64,000 nucleotides of DNA from Saprospiraceae bacterium (GTDB taxonomy: Bacteria > Bacteroidota > Bacteroidia > Chitinophagales > Saprospiraceae): NCBI GenBank assembly GCA_020631235.1, contig JAHDHQ010000002.1:206336-270335 (forward strand). The letters are read 5' to 3'. The notes under the pieces were generated by a model. It ran no database searches. It was not told where the DNA came from and saw only the letters and a list, made by a program, of their open reading frames with translations. Numbering within the stretch: position 1 is the stretch's first letter; every line of letters starts with the position of its first letter. This document shows, in pieces, positions 52,201-59,392 of the stretch. A program made the translations under genes and the position numbers.

Positions 52201-55200
52201 CCAGCCTTGCTTGTATTAGTAAAATCAACAGAACAATTCTCAGCTATTGAAACAAATTCTGGCTCTCCAAAATAATATAGAACTCCGTAAGGTCTGATAG
52301 TAATTATATCAAAATCTTCTATATTATAAGGCTCAATTATATTGCCAAGAGCAATATTGTCATCAACAATCCCTGGACATAATTTAAACCCATCACAACC
52401 AGATCCAACAGCATTCTGCTCATATACTTCTTCACCTTCTGAGTCACAGATACTAACTACACTTAAATTTAAAGGGTCTGAAAAAGTTACACTGACTGTA
52501 GATTGTTCATTACATGACTGAGCTTCTGTTACCTCTACAATAGCATCTAAATCATCAGCTCTAACAGTATGATTCCTGCAAATTGGAGGAATCGGACAAT
52601 CTAATCCTGCTTCGGGACTTAAAAGTGGTGTTACACACACTTCATAAGTACCTACTTCATCCCATCTGAGATAAGCACAATTATCAGTTACCATTAAAAC
52701 ATCTCCACCGACAATATCCCAATCATATAATAAAATATCATTTAAAGGATTCTCTATAAATACTGATTCATTTAAGTTAACAACTATATTATCTTCTGTC
52801 GATTCGACTGCATCTTCCGCTCTTCCTTTTGTGGATTTAGCTGTTTTTGTAAGTCTAGAAATAAAATTTAACCCATTTTGGCTACAACAGAAATTTGTTG
52901 GTGTAGGTATTTCATTCCCATTAATGTCTTTAAAAATCCAACAAACAGTTAACTCTGCATCTGGATTCACACACTCGATAGTACATTTATCAATTAAAGC
53001 TATCTCTCCATAATTACTGGCTTTACCATTATCTTCCCAACCTGAAGAAATTGTCCATGAACCTGCACAATTACTTGAAATGAAAGAATTATCTAGATCA
53101 ACACCAATTAAACCTTCTACTAACTCGAAAGTAATTAAACTTCCAGAAGCTCCGGCTGCTGTTGTTCCATACCATGAAGTGATTTGTGCAAGATAGTCTT
53201 CAGGTGATGTATAACTTAGTTCAAGTGTTTCTATCCCTCCACAAGGGGAATTTATAACAAAAGTAGTTTGTCCAGTTGCTGGACTCATATTAGGAATCTT
53301 AATGTAAATATTTTTTGTGAATTCGTAGTCGACTGGACATTCATTTTGCATAGCAAACATAACATCATTAGGATCTATCACTGCAATGGCTGAAGCTTCA
53401 GTTTCAACTCCAAAATCATTGACATAACAAACTGATTGTGGTAGACCCAGTTCTAATTCTTCATTGAACTGGTCAATAAAACCTTGGAAGTCATCATAAT
53501 CTATATTTGCACTGACTAAGCCTATTTCTTTATTCGTGCTTCCAATGATTAATCTATCGTTTTCGAGTAACTCAGCACAAGTAAACTTTGTAAATGTTTC
53601 TTGATAAACAGGTTTTACACAAATATCATCTAAACCTATACAGTACACTGCGGTATCTCCTGGGCAAGACGGCAAGCCAGTCATCATAAAATCACCTAAT
53701 GAACCCACTACTTGCATTGAACAAGTTCCTGAAAAAGAACACCCATTTCCTAAGTTAAGAGTCATATCATATGTATAAGTGCCTGCAGGTGCTGGCCCAA
53801 AAGTGCCTGTGGCGGTATTAATAAACTCTAAGTCTGGATCAGTAATTGAAGAATAGCTAATATTAAGGGTTTCTTCTGCAAGTGCTGCACAAAGTATGCT
53901 TTGCTGTCCTCCTTCACAAACCATTGGCTGATCTGTACAAAGGTTTAAGTCAAAATGATTCGATGGGAAATGGACTGAAGGTGTTGAACATGCACAACCC
54001 TCACTAGCAATTCCAACGCTCAAATTGCAAATTGTTGCAAGATTACCAGTAAATGGCACCTCCACGAAAACAATCTGACTGCTAAAAATTCCGTCAGAAT
54101 AGCTACTTGTCCCTAGCTCTTCACCTAAATCAATAATGCCATTATCGTTAATATCTTCAAATATCGATACATTAACGGCGAAGCCAGGAGAAATATTCCC
54201 TGCCATGTTTTGAATAGCTACGCTCGCAACTCCAACAATATCTCCTCCTTCTGTTCCACAGCTTATTTCCCCATCAAATCTTGTCTCTTCGAATCGTAAT
54301 GCAGGTATTACTGTTATTGCTGTGCCCTCTGGGTCACTAGTTAACAGCTCTAAATCACACATAGTTCCATCTGAAATACATGTAGCAGGCTTTGATACCT
54401 TAGTAAATGAAGTGAAGTCCAAATCTCCACATGAAGTACTTGGATCCACTAAAATGCCCATATTAAATGATAATACACCTTCGGGTGTACCACTTGGAAT
54501 TAACCAACAATATTCTGTTCCACCAGAATTTAATGGTGTTATAACTGGAGTACTTAGATCCCAGGCGACTGGATTAAATGGATATCCTTGAGTAAAGCTA
54601 GCTTCTGCTGGGAACTGTACACAAATATATTCGTCATCACCTATAGGTGCTGGGAATGATACTAAATTTACAGTCACTACTTGTTCTCCAACGCATGCGC
54701 CTATCAATGTATCTAAAACGACTACTACATTTCTATTAAAATCTGCTGGGTTTAATCCATCTATGAACACGATGTCTGATGATTCAGCGGTGGAGGTTAA
54801 TTCTCCTGCACATCGATCTTTTGCATGTGCTTCTCCAAAAAACTTACTACCAGACACATAATCGCAATCTGTAGTAGCATTCCACTTTATTTTATATTTA
54901 TTTGTATTGTCTTCAGGAAATTTTGCGCCAAGCAGTTCTTGATTTGTGCCCCATCCAGGCATAACTGTAGAAAGATCTACACAATACTTAATACATTCTT
55001 GTCCACCAATAATAATGGCAGGATTATCAATGGTAATTAAAGCAGCATCAAGGTTTTGGTAGGCTCCTGGATTTCCTAATTCTGCCAAGGTGTCTGGATA
55101 GGCAAAACATACACTATTTAAATCAACAGTTGCACCTGACGCCGGTCCGTAGAAACAAAAGTGCTGCTCAAAATTTGAGGCTGTACCTACATTTTTCACT

Positions 55201-58200
55201 GTTACCTCCATAGTAAACTCATCACACAACTCAATACCTTGTTCTGGTTGACTTGTAAATGCTGCTTGCAAAGCTGTCGAGCCTCTTATAACGGCTAACT
55301 CCTTCTCCATAATTGAACAGAACTCTCCACCTGAAAATTCTCCAGTAGTTGGATCTACGGGATAATCATTACATGACCATCCTGCATAAACAGGTAAATA
55401 GACGGTATCACAACTTGTATATAAAGCATTTATTTCAATATCGTCCACATCATTAGTCCCTAACTCTAGCCAAATAACCGATCCATTAGTATTTGCAGTT
55501 GGTAATAAATCAGTACCTGTATTTAAATCTATTAATTCATCTATTACTAAATCTGCAGGCACATCAAAGGCTAGATAATGTAGTGCTGCTGAAGGAGTAT
55601 GTCCTACCTGAACAGTCCATGTAACACTATCATTTGGTACTTGCACCATAGGAGCGCCTAGACAGTTTAATATAACTTCGGGTGGGTTATTAACCTCTAT
55701 GCCACCTGGTGATTCGATTGTTTTAGGTGCACATGTTCCACATGAGTGGAAATTAATGTAAGAAGAGGCTGTTAAGTCCGTAGAATAATCATAACATTCA
55801 ATAAATTCTATATCAAAATTTATGCAATACAAGGAATCATTGTCCGAAGCTCTTGTCAATTCTTCTGGCCATGTACCAGGGTTTGCAAAGGTTAATTTGG
55901 TGCCATTTGTGGCATCGATTGTAATATCTGCGGTAGGAATTGGAAAACTAAGATCTCCATTTTCTCCTTTTCGAACTAGCTCTGCAGAACCCTCTACATA
56001 TTGGAATTCAATTCCTTGAATATCATAGACAACAGTATCTAATATGTAACCTGGTCTATAATCATTGAAAACATTCCCAACTGCACAATCATCATTCATA
56101 GTAATTGAAGCAGAAACTTGGCACATATTTTCAAATTCAAGATTTGCTTGCATTCTAGCTATAAACGGATCTCCTACGAAATATGGAGCAGTCGCCGTCG
56201 AACCACAACTAGACATACTTGTTCCATCTGTGTGTGTAATTGTCCAATTAGTGATTCTAAAATCTTCTTGCATAAAAGCTTCTGAACATTCGGGTACATC
56301 CTCTTTGACTTGCCAATCAAATGTCAATTCAATAACATCATCATCCGCTACATTAGTCCAATCAAAACAGGTCGTTAAATCAAAGGTGTTGTCCGATGGA
56401 TCATATGGAATGCTTGTGCATAATGGCGTCAAAGGTGCTCCACTAGCTGTAGCAGTGGCAACAGCGGTCAAATCAATATAATCTAGATAGGCTCCAGGGT
56501 TTACTTTCGCTATCACTGATGCTATGGTATCACATCGCAAACTTCCACCAGCTTGACCTCTGTCAATCATCAATGATGTATTAACAGTAAAGATATCACA
56601 AGCCAAGCCAAAATCTAAAGGATCAGGCGTAGGAGAACTTCCACCATTAGGATCAGTACATCCATTAGTTTGTCTTTCAATGGTAAGATCTAAAGGATTT
56701 GTACACATTTTATAGCACGGTGCCGGTGGTGGTCCTCCAGAGCCGCAATAACAATCTTTTACTCTTTCAAAACAAGATCTTTTATGTGAGCTACATTCAG
56801 TACCATCATTACATTCAAATATGACTTCATAAGATTCATAATATTTAACTGGATCTACTGAAGAAGTACATACACTTGCATGCTGAACATTTATTGTTAA
56901 TTCTTCTTGGATAATACAACTTTCTATAAATTCACTAGTTACTTCTACGACTAAAGTATCTGGTGCTCCTCCAACTCCTGGAATAATATAATCCGTTGTG
57001 GTACCAGTATTAGAAGCTACTCCTGCTGCCATATCTGCAGCTGTCAATACTGAACCAGCCGTACCATCATCATTTATTTGAGCTACCTTATATCTCATAA
57101 AGACATTACAATCACTATAGTCAATTCCAAAAAATTGATACCTATAATTGTAATTTCTTGAACTACAATCTGACACATCAAAATCTACTGGGCCTGCTCC
57201 TCCTCCAAATTGTTCTAAACTTGAGTTATAACCTGAATATGCACCATTATCATCTCCTAAAGCCCATTCGTAATTAGGGTCAAAACTATATGGGTACATA
57301 GGTGGTTTAAAGTCTAGGATTTTATATGGAAAAGTGTATTCTTGAAACCATCTCAATCCAAAACAATTTTCCCATGTGGCCTTGACATCTGGTCTTATGC
57401 AAAGAAAATTATCTTGAAAACAAGCATCACTATCTCTACTATTCAATTCTATTTCATAAGAAAAAAATAATTGTTCACCTTGTGTTAAACTTGATGGTAC
57501 AATAACAACAAACATACTATCTAAGGTTGTATCATCAATAACAATACCCGTTGTATTACCTGTTGTCACATCGATACCGTATTCAAAGTTTATTAAATTC
57601 CACTGATCACAGAAACTTTTGTTTATATAGAACATAATATCCTGTGCTTCTGTAGATGGATCTGGTAACCCACTGACATTTTCTGCTAGAAGTACCACTT
57701 TACCATTCGAACAATATCCTGGCATTGTGTATTCCACTTCAGTAAAAGAAATTATGGGGTTTCCTTCTTGTAACGGGTAAGTAGCCGATAAAGGCATTGA
57801 TTGCATATTTCGACCAGGCTCTTCACATCTATTTTCAAAATCAACTGCCATATAGGGATCTAAACAACTTTCTTCATCTAAACCAATCATTTCTTCACAA
57901 AGTGGAATATCTGCTAATGTTGGGAGTATGACATCAAATACAACAACCAAGGTATCATCTACTGATAAATCCGGAATATTTGTAAAACAAATAGAGTCTT
58001 GAAATTCAGTAGTTACAAAATCAGTAACAGCTGTGATTGTACCATCAAAATCAATGTAGTTGATTGTATAGTTTTCATAGCCAAAAACTGTACAATCATT
58101 ATTAAATAGGGTCAATTTTACTTCTTGAGCATCTGCTTCTCCTTCTTGTATTTCAAAAGCTCCACCATTTTCTTGATCATTTACTATTCTAAATTCCCAT

Positions 58201-59300
58201 TGGTAAGGCGATGCACACTGATCTGCTGGCAATTTAGCTTTTCTTTCTATTTGTGGATCTGGTATTCCGTCAAAATTCACCACAAATGATTCGAGCCCTG
58301 TGGCTCTTTGGCATTCCTCTCCATTGCACCCCCACTTAGCAGACAGCATACTATTGTTTACTTCAGCTGGACACATAGACATTAAGCAATAATCTAAAAT
58401 CACACCACCATCTACTTCAAATAAACTATTGGCCCCACCAAAAGTAGTTCCATCAATTACTATTTCTATACTGTCATGTGTTAGGGTACTAGGAATAAAT
58501 GGCATCCCATCTATTGGAGTACCTAATACTCCATCTTCCACTGGAGTAATAGTAAAGCTAGTAAACTCTCCAAATGTATAATCTGGTAGGTCACAGAAGG
58601 TAAACGTATCTAATAATGAAAACTGTCCATTATTAATTATTGTCACTGATCTACATATTTCTTCATCAGGTAGCGTAGCTGCTGGGATAGTTGAAGTTTC
58701 AACAATATTAAGGAATGCTGAATATGTATAAGAACCCAAATCAATAAAACCTGAAGCATTGGTTTGACTTGGAATATTCCCTGGCAGAGAGTAATCCAAT
58801 TCATAATCAGGCACAAAAAGACTAGTGGATGAAGTTAAATCACAAGTTGGTATGAGCACCACATCTATGATTACAGGATTACTTTGATCCATTTGGATAT
58901 TTGTTCCTGGGTTCATATCTACAGTGATTAAACCAGATAACTCTTCAAAAGTGTAATCTGTTCCTGCTGTGTATGGTCCATTGACCCCACCTGAAATAAT
59001 TACATCTTCGACTTCATAACCATCCAAATTCAATACTCTAAACTCATTAGCAGTCATTATTGCTGTTGGATTACAGGTAATACCTGGTGTACCGAATTCA
59101 ACCCGGATAGTATCTCCTTGAGTGCAAACGTGAGCGTCATCAAAGTCTGGTTGACCGCTCAAACCGGTTATATCAACCAAGGCTACTTCAATTAAAGCAA
59201 CATCACATGGATCACTTGGCCCTTGTGAAAATAATGTATTGAATGAAAATACTAATAATACTAATGTTAGTTGTCTGGCGAATTGAGTCCCAAATTTCAT
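37212..59300 (-). CDS. giant T9SS-secreted DUF11 / SdrD_B protein (7362 aa)
   Basis: This is a 7362-residue secreted protein encoded by a single uninterrupted 22-kb frame. The signal peptide (about 1-25) ends LFSQ. Residues of about 26-2700 are cysteine-containing, beta-rich and not recognised beyond a general resemblance to DUF11-like and Ig-like folds. About 2700-4100 holds SprB/PKD-like modules (for example VFGGTGDLSIAWSDPSVSGF and TVTDENNCEK). Ten SdrD_B-like repeats of about 138 residues follow (4108-5490), then short Ig-like segments, seven DUF11 domains (about 5723-6870, one interrupted by an extra domain), three further SdrD_B domains (about 6870-7220) and a T9SS type A sorting domain (YPNPTSGDFTIEIELD to the end). 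Acidic DDD/DED stretches between modules suggest calcium-dependent stiffening, as in SdrD. It is probably a long surface fibre or adhesin. The promoter region carries a 32-bp palindrome. Confidence 0.85.
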   Translation of the reverse strand: MKFGTQFARQLTLVLLVFSFNTLFSQGPSDPCDVALIEVALVDITGLSGQPDFDDAHVCTQGDTIRVEFGTPGITCNPTAIMTANEFRVLNLDGYEVEDVIISGGVNGPYTAGTDYTFEELSGLITVDMNPGTNIQMDQSNPVIIDVVLIPTCDLTSSTSLFVPDYELDYSLPGNIPSQTNASGFIDLGSYTYSAFLNIVETSTIPAATLPDEEICRSVTIINNGQFSLLDTFTFCDLPDYTFGEFTSFTITPVEDGVLGTPIDGMPFIPSTLTHDSIEIVIDGTTFGGANSLFEVDGGVILDYCLMSMCPAEVNNSMLSAKWGCNGEECQRATGLESFVVNFDGIPDPQIERKAKLPADQCASPYQWEFRIVNDQENGGAFEIQEGEADAQEVKLTLFNNDCTVFGYENYTINYIDFDGTITAVTDFVTTEFQDSICFTNIPDLSVDDTLVVVFDVILPTLADIPLCEEMIGLDEESCLDPYMAVDFENRCEEPGRNMQSMPLSATYPLQEGNPIISFTEVEYTMPGYCSNGKVVLLAENVSGLPDPSTEAQDIMFYINKSFCDQWNLINFEYGIDVTTGNTTGIVIDDTTLDSMFVVIVPSSLTQGEQLFFSYEIELNSRDSDACFQDNFLCIRPDVKATWENCFGLRWFQEYTFPYKILDFKPPMYPYSFDPNYEWALGDDNGAYSGYNSSLEQFGGGAGPVDFDVSDCSSRNYNYRYQFFGIDYSDCNVFMRYKVAQINDDGTAGSVLTAADMAAGVASNTGTTTDYIIPGVGGAPDTLVVEVTSEFIESCIIQEELTINVQHASVCTSSVDPVKYYESYEVIFECNDGTECSSHKRSCFERVKDCYCGSGGPPPAPCYKMCTNPLDLTIERQTNGCTDPNGGSSPTPDPLDFGLACDIFTVNTSLMIDRGQAGGSLRCDTIASVIAKVNPGAYLDYIDLTAVATATASGAPLTPLCTSIPYDPSDNTFDLTTCFDWTNVADDDVIELTFDWQVKEDVPECSEAFMQEDFRITNWTITHTDGTSMSSCGSTATAPYFVGDPFIARMQANLEFENMCQVSASITMNDDCAVGNVFNDYRPGYILDTVVYDIQGIEFQYVEGSAELVRKGENGDLSFPIPTADITIDATNGTKLTFANPGTWPEELTRASDNDSLYCINFDIEFIECYDYSTDLTASSYINFHSCGTCAPKTIESPGGIEVNNPPEVILNCLGAPMVQVPNDSVTWTVQVGHTPSAALHYLAFDVPADLVIDELIDLNTGTDLLPTANTNGSVIWLELGTNDVDDIEINALYTSCDTVYLPVYAGWSCNDYPVDPTTGEFSGGEFCSIMEKELAVIRGSTALQAAFTSQPEQGIELCDEFTMEVTVKNVGTASNFEQHFCFYGPASGATVDLNSVCFAYPDTLAELGNPGAYQNLDAALITIDNPAIIIGGQECIKYCVDLSTVMPGWGTNQELLGAKFPEDNTNKYKIKWNATTDCDYVSGSKFFGEAHAKDRCAGELTSTAESSDIVFIDGLNPADFNRNVVVVLDTLIGACVGEQVVTVNLVSFPAPIGDDEYICVQFPAEASFTQGYPFNPVAWDLSTPVITPLNSGGTEYCWLIPSGTPEGVLSFNMGILVDPSTSCGDLDFTSFTKVSKPATCISDGTMCDLELLTSDPEGTAITVIPALRFEETRFDGEISCGTEGGDIVGVASVAIQNMAGNISPGFAVNVSIFEDINDNGIIDLGEELGTSSYSDGIFSSQIVFVEVPFTGNLATICNLSVGIASEGCACSTPSVHFPSNHFDLNLCTDQPMVCEGGQQSILCAALAEETLNISYSSITDPDLEFINTATGTFGPAPAGTYTYDMTLNLGNGCSFSGTCSMQVVGSLGDFMMTGLPSCPGDTAVYCIGLDDICVKPVYQETFTKFTCAELLENDRLIIGSTNKEIGLVSANIDYDDFQGFIDQFNEELELGLPQSVCYVNDFGVETEASAIAVIDPNDVMFAMQNECPVDYEFTKNIYIKIPNMSPATGQTTFVINSPCGGIETLELSYTSPEDYLAQITSWYGTTAAGASGSLITFELVEGLIGVDLDNSFISSNCAGSWTISSGWEDNGKASNYGEIALIDKCTIECVNPDAELTVCWIFKDINGNEIPTPTNFCCSQNGLNFISRLTKTAKSTKGRAEDAVESTEDNIVVNLNESVFIENPLNDILLYDWDIVGGDVLMVTDNCAYLRWDEVGTYEVCVTPLLSPEAGLDCPIPPICRNHTVRADDLDAIVEVTEAQSCNEQSTVSVTFSDPLNLSVVSICDSEGEEVYEQNAVGSGCDGFKLCPGIVDDNIALGNIIEPYNIEDFDIITIRPYGVLYYFGEPEFVSIAENCSVDFTNTSKAGIMGACEYKFNFETIQWFKADGQSFEDWLKSNLVGSLISGCEVEGVVEICNGNVYLNFGDFPAGAYTYIQVVATIGDPDCGAKACPTEDFKLAIPGVMEGGLIISNIEDLGLTAGDYTLKIKGALCGEESTVDFNLPEPPPSEVIATISCNDPTDCVGNNGFIDYTVTTAGLIDSVQLCLNGERLLSKDFEGGEYGEVEGGFSDLGVGTYSVKIFTECGDQVLDCNLVAADAVLEIVNPVITQFSDCAADDAQIEISINSDSTIDSIIWTGASGTIIKELGPVSAPHTSTIGPGIEFGTWNATVYTECGIIEGVYNISNPPPAAGIDVVCNGIAPVSCFETFGSLDLELIYTPSSFTPDSIVLSNANLQYVDDSGNTNVSFSPLLPGMYTVDIYSWDACNNITVECMVPEPENSVMLTELDIPVLPCAETDPDVVSEVIINYTTTPSMPIARVDWYTGSSVEGGTIYESHINPASDADTLFLPVGLAGEYCVVTIAGEDDLFSTCPRDTTCFTITAEECPPACEVVLDTANLVLNLDCENGSMYDVDLVFEGTGITIEQGLAGGTGSILVELVHTTTGNIACMETYDVATGTLSCSGLMAGEYEAMIAYINGDGEMDCMFTLPLEMVFKNVTGLEYFIEIETTPTACDATDGCVNIVGVTDNEGGVYTPSDFNWVLFDGFTPIATIDSPDEPSFCNLKTDLYVVDMIDPISGCILAMGGAIVENTDAEALCPLTVLPGNNCGPCDGWVIMPDSLGIIYRMQDALGNIIFPQNAPNEHIFVDVCPGDYQVIAFNLALQVPDECPSICDVYVPISEDGFVVALDTITASPCEIGDGRILVNAIGGNCSYAYELYDMSGQLLSDSPIFDPSASLCADKTDKMQFLNLVPGEYVVHGYATDGAGNPLSCFDSDTIILRDNDIKISLEDFTSIDITCYESADGEMCVDGILQIGELLEIEDPNNVVLATFTSADTPPFCVQGLAPGVYQTRLYAGTGVFACADLFEVEILEPTEIVANGTATVPSDCFLADAEADIFVFGGTGDLSIAWSDPSVSGFTPDNLGVGVYAYTVTDENNCEKIGELMVYPNPFCEDLCPEIVVEFAVVDAECGSENGKINLSVQEDAAFEFNWNNGETTQNLENIGAGVYCVTVSSMLYSDCQFTFCQEVDEIDGPILSADYVVECGSDGTITLDISEGTPDYMVTWDGPGINDGGPIAASTGFQIVGPVGEYIISAEDANGCSNYLLVEMANQNSLNLTTTIDNFPSCGENNGEFTLEVFLGTAPYEYYVNDVLMTSSASTTYSMSGAMPGLYNVKVVDVNGCVGEAMVLLPTANGPTFDRGMWSFEDPICSVDLGFIRFDGSDDATISYAVYEENSISPIATTAGNESIDVQVPPGAYYVEATNTVTACVTVVDDINLMGPNPLDFIVQYQHSDCDYTGEIEIVEIQGGYVLDDLSITITNGDDVTINDALSTTPSLDAGDYTISVCYTGSDAANTCCKETSVTIENIRECPPCEVPIVTLGPITCQEDGLAYSVNYYSSSTNTINNVGDLEPDSFKIENIALGEDLILTASDSFDCETELSLVGPSVCSSECKFPSLSVGQGVCMADGTYMIAFGVEESFVVSTTIPEAIIENNTISNIPQDQTITVSAGEGDCITAITVQPPSDCSTPCSDPPISISAPVCTENGFYTVYYSVMPGDTISVTNDFEPDNTSGIISNIPVGTNVIFTASMDGCSERTVEIGSPLECVLCQEIGGEVFYDLNHDGCQSGEGEIGVEGVEVYLYNCDETNPTLNNALSNVTTGADGSYVFNTEPEGGEVCLSIDSTYFVVFDIPNGSGELLEDYQFTEGLACGNDENGDNIDPSNGQSACYDPEGDDDDTDIDAGITPCESLKGIVFYDLNNDGCQAGTGETGVVGVNVYLFTCNETSGDPSNALSSTSTGADGSYSFGPNDGTDNVCLHPDSTYYVLFDLPNGFNENLEGYQFSTNESCTGTEDADDVDPSNGQSACYDPEGDDDDLDIDAGIYPCEQIGGEVFYDLNNDGCQFGPGETGVGGVTVYLFTCDQVAPSLADALSSTITDNDGDYAFGPTDYGQNVCLDPAQEYYVLFDLPNALGESLEGYNFSGNEGCIADSNGDNVDADTGSSNCYNPSDFDDDEDIDAGIYPCEMLGGEVFYDLNNDGCQSGEGETGVEGVDVFLYDCSVTNPGQDNYVSNTSTNSNGEYAFGPAAENGGVCLDPAVSYYVLFDIPNGVDELYEAYEFSEGQVCPGSEFADDVDPTTGQSTCYNPEGEDDDNDIDAGIMPPCESLGGVLFYDLNNDGCQAGIGESGVEGVDVYVFLCNETNVDPSNAVGSSVTDANGAYEFGPTQDGGNVCLYSYEEYYVLFDLPNALGESLEGYNFSRNEGCIADSNGDNVDADTGLSNCYNPSDFDDDEDIDAGIYPCEMLGGEVFFDINNDGCQNEDGETGVEGVDVFLYDCSVTNPGPENYVSSTSTNSDGKYAFGPAAENGGVCLDPAVSYYVLFDIPNGVDELYEAYEFSQGDVCPGSEFADDVDPTTGQSTCYNPEGEDDDNDIDAGIMPPCESLGGVIFYDLNNDGCQAGPGESGVSDVSVYLFNCDAVDTDPVNATASASTDENGAYTFGPTPEGGDVCLYSYEEYFVVFDLPNASGESLEGYNFSGNEGCFDDSTGDNVDPGTGASACYDPSGSDDDEDIDAGIYPCEMLGGEVFYDLNNDGCQNGVGEIGVTGVDVYLYDCSVSNPGLDNYTGTTSTNNDGKYAFGPAAENGAVCLDPAVEYYVVFDLPNASGESLEGYNFSGNDVCPGSANADDVNNETGQSDCYNPEGEDDDEDIDAGVYPCEMLGGTAFYDLNNDGCQNGVDEIGVEGVEVLVFDCNTTDISPLNAVGTTLTDENGDYAFGPAAENGGVCLDPAEEYYVVFNLENGSQEPFEGYYFSSNESCAGSPDADDIDPTNGQSSCYNPDEEDDDNDIDAGIYPCESIGGEVFLDLNNDGCEEGVDEIGLKDVEVYLYTCDVQIPTTSNAITSVTTDAEGAYEFNETEGGGNVCLDPALEYFVVFDIPNEEGAALEGYEFSEGDSCPNTPDADNVISTTGQSECYNPEGEDEDEDIDAGIRPNCEVPTLAIGSPVCNGASYDVVFYSSVSEVTATIGDVDIDNLIVTNIPVGMSTTITATTYTGCETEMTIVGPTSCNEDCVLPNLTVGQAICSGNDSYSVSFTAIESAEIVHNVGILGDNVIHGIPSNANLILIANNGDCSTQINVSAPEDCTDPCADPAISLSGPLCAVDGTYSFNYIGTSGSSISNDYDDTTTESARISGIPDGTNVIVSTDSNPCSSMQIEVPGPILCPVYDLALIKELSSAGPFEPGDLVTFTITVYNQGDIDASNIEITDYIPAGLSYQGDANGWTGSANGPVTNVIASLPAYGTPVELRIDLKIDEMFMGDVLINNAAITKDDGIDYDSNPDVYSIPNDLSDDNDPDERDGGDDEDPAEIVVGQIYDLALMKEVVSAGPYAPGSDVTYEITVCNQGSLDAAQIQITDYIPEGMSLSANDVNGWTGNTAGPVNKTIASLPAYGPCVSTQIILTIDADFTGASLSNNAAITADNGDDIDSDPDVYELPDDYDDDNNLGEKDGGDDEDPALITIKDCLLEVSNILVGECNSFDDSYDLTIEFDFCNGPGIGNGGDIRIGDYGIYAATGSGTGGSGVYTITDLPIGDGGSASFDIEFVNAIGCADVVEYEIPASCLEYDLAIKKEVITTAPFVPGQDVEYLITICNQGTTDANDIEITDYVPTGMTLSDADTNAWSGPASGPVTKVLDYIATGAPCATMNIVLTIDDMFMGDQLINNVAITADDGDDIDSDPDVYDTPNDLDDDNNLDEKDGGDDEDPEVIVLNQTYDLALTKELVSAGPFAPGDVVTYAITVYNQGTLDATNVEITDYVPVGMTLSLTDANGWAGPSTGPVTNVIASLPAYEAPVVVEIDLKINDDFMGASLSNNAAITADNGDDVDSDPDVYDTPNDYADNDDPLEEDGGDDEDPALIDIDQSYDLALTKELVSVGPFVPGDVVTYAITVYNQGTLDAADIEITDYVPAGMTLSVTDENGWAGPSTGPVTNVIASLPAYEAPVVVEIDLKINDDFQGSSLSNNAAITADDGEDADSDPDVYDTPDDYSDNDDPLEEDGGDDEDPALIEVEQTYDLALTKELVSAGPFVPGDVVTYAITVYNQGTLHASDIEITDYVPSGMTLSSTDGNGWTGPSTDTVSLVVASAPAYGPPIVVEIDLKINNDFQGESLSNNAAITADDGDDIDSDPDVYDTPDDYSDNDDPLEEDGGDDEDPALIEVEQTYDLALTKKFFSTTDINGDGVMGSNDEVVFTIEVCNQGTLDAANFEVVDYIPDGLILADGQWNESSGKAHYLADLSLDGTPVGEAYNCLTLYITFTVDPNYLGTQIVNWAEISDDSGDDIDSNPDSNNGEYDESTQDDATENENSDEDDHDWAEITIVPAGSLGDTVWKDSNGDGIQNNGEQGIEDVEVHLFDCDGNYLASTETDENGFYLFQPLLGGDYQVQFDTDGLPNDCAFTLQNQGVNSATDSDVNLAGWTECITLAPGEHNRDVDAGLLQLAKIGNYVWYDCNADGIQDGSEEGIANVRVQLHDEQSNLVEVVYTNADGAYLFDDIYPGNYYVKFITTNDLNFTYSNVGGNDNLDSDVNGANGAYTTAITNLSSGECDESSADAGLYECQLIGDLVWFDTDDDGIWDVIENGINGVKVEVYRQIGTDYILHDYTYTGHKPGTPSDDGYWKMCVPPGNYYIHYKVESAGLEAVEANVGSDELVDSDVTHDYGLNTTSDFTISCDGGKCDLGAGFNNLDAIDFQEEAVIGIQSEEDNSLNDADKALARIEEETKKLESASKVYPNPTSGDFTIEIELDHLATRITADIIGYSSQKYVEELELGVNVEPGIHKYRIDGSSLPGGMYHIQLSIGNKRITKRLLKVQ
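38690..42133 (-). repeat. 7 DUF11 coding repeats
   Basis: Units start YDLALTKE-(L/V)-VSAGPF-x-PGD, continue with ITVYNQGTLDA and ITDYVPAGMTLS, and end in an acidic EEDGGDDEDPALI block. Three consecutive unit boundaries (39155, 39602, 40049, 40496) are exactly 447 bp apart, i.e. 149 residues. An approximately 100-residue unrelated domain is inserted between units 2 and 3 (about 40930-41250). Confidence 0.85.
42833..46978 (-). repeat. 10 SdrD_B-like coding repeats, about 415 bp each
   Basis: Units start GGEVFYDLNNDGCQ-x-G-x-GE-x-GVEGV and end ACYDPEGDDDD-x-DIDAGI-x-P-C-E. Each contains conserved cysteines and acidic loops. Units 4-5 and 6-7 form a higher-order dimer repeat at an 831-bp offset, with long stretches nearly identical in DNA. 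Confidence 0.88.
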
Positions 59301-59383
59301 TTTTTCCCTTTTTGATAATTAATGATAGGTCCTAAGTATCATTATCAAGGGAAGCTCTGGAATTACAGAAGCAACTTTAAATG

Positions 59384-59391
59384 CAAAAGTA
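59384..59391 (-). promoter_or_regulatory. -7 box of the 7362-aa gene
   Basis: TACTTTTG on the - strand matches TAnnTTTG in full, 84-91 bp before the ATG at 59300, giving a leader of roughly 78 nt. The -33 region is occupied by the palindrome at 59393-59424 and shows no TTTG, which fits a promoter controlled by a DNA-binding protein. Confidence 0.5.
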
Positions 59392-59392
59392 A

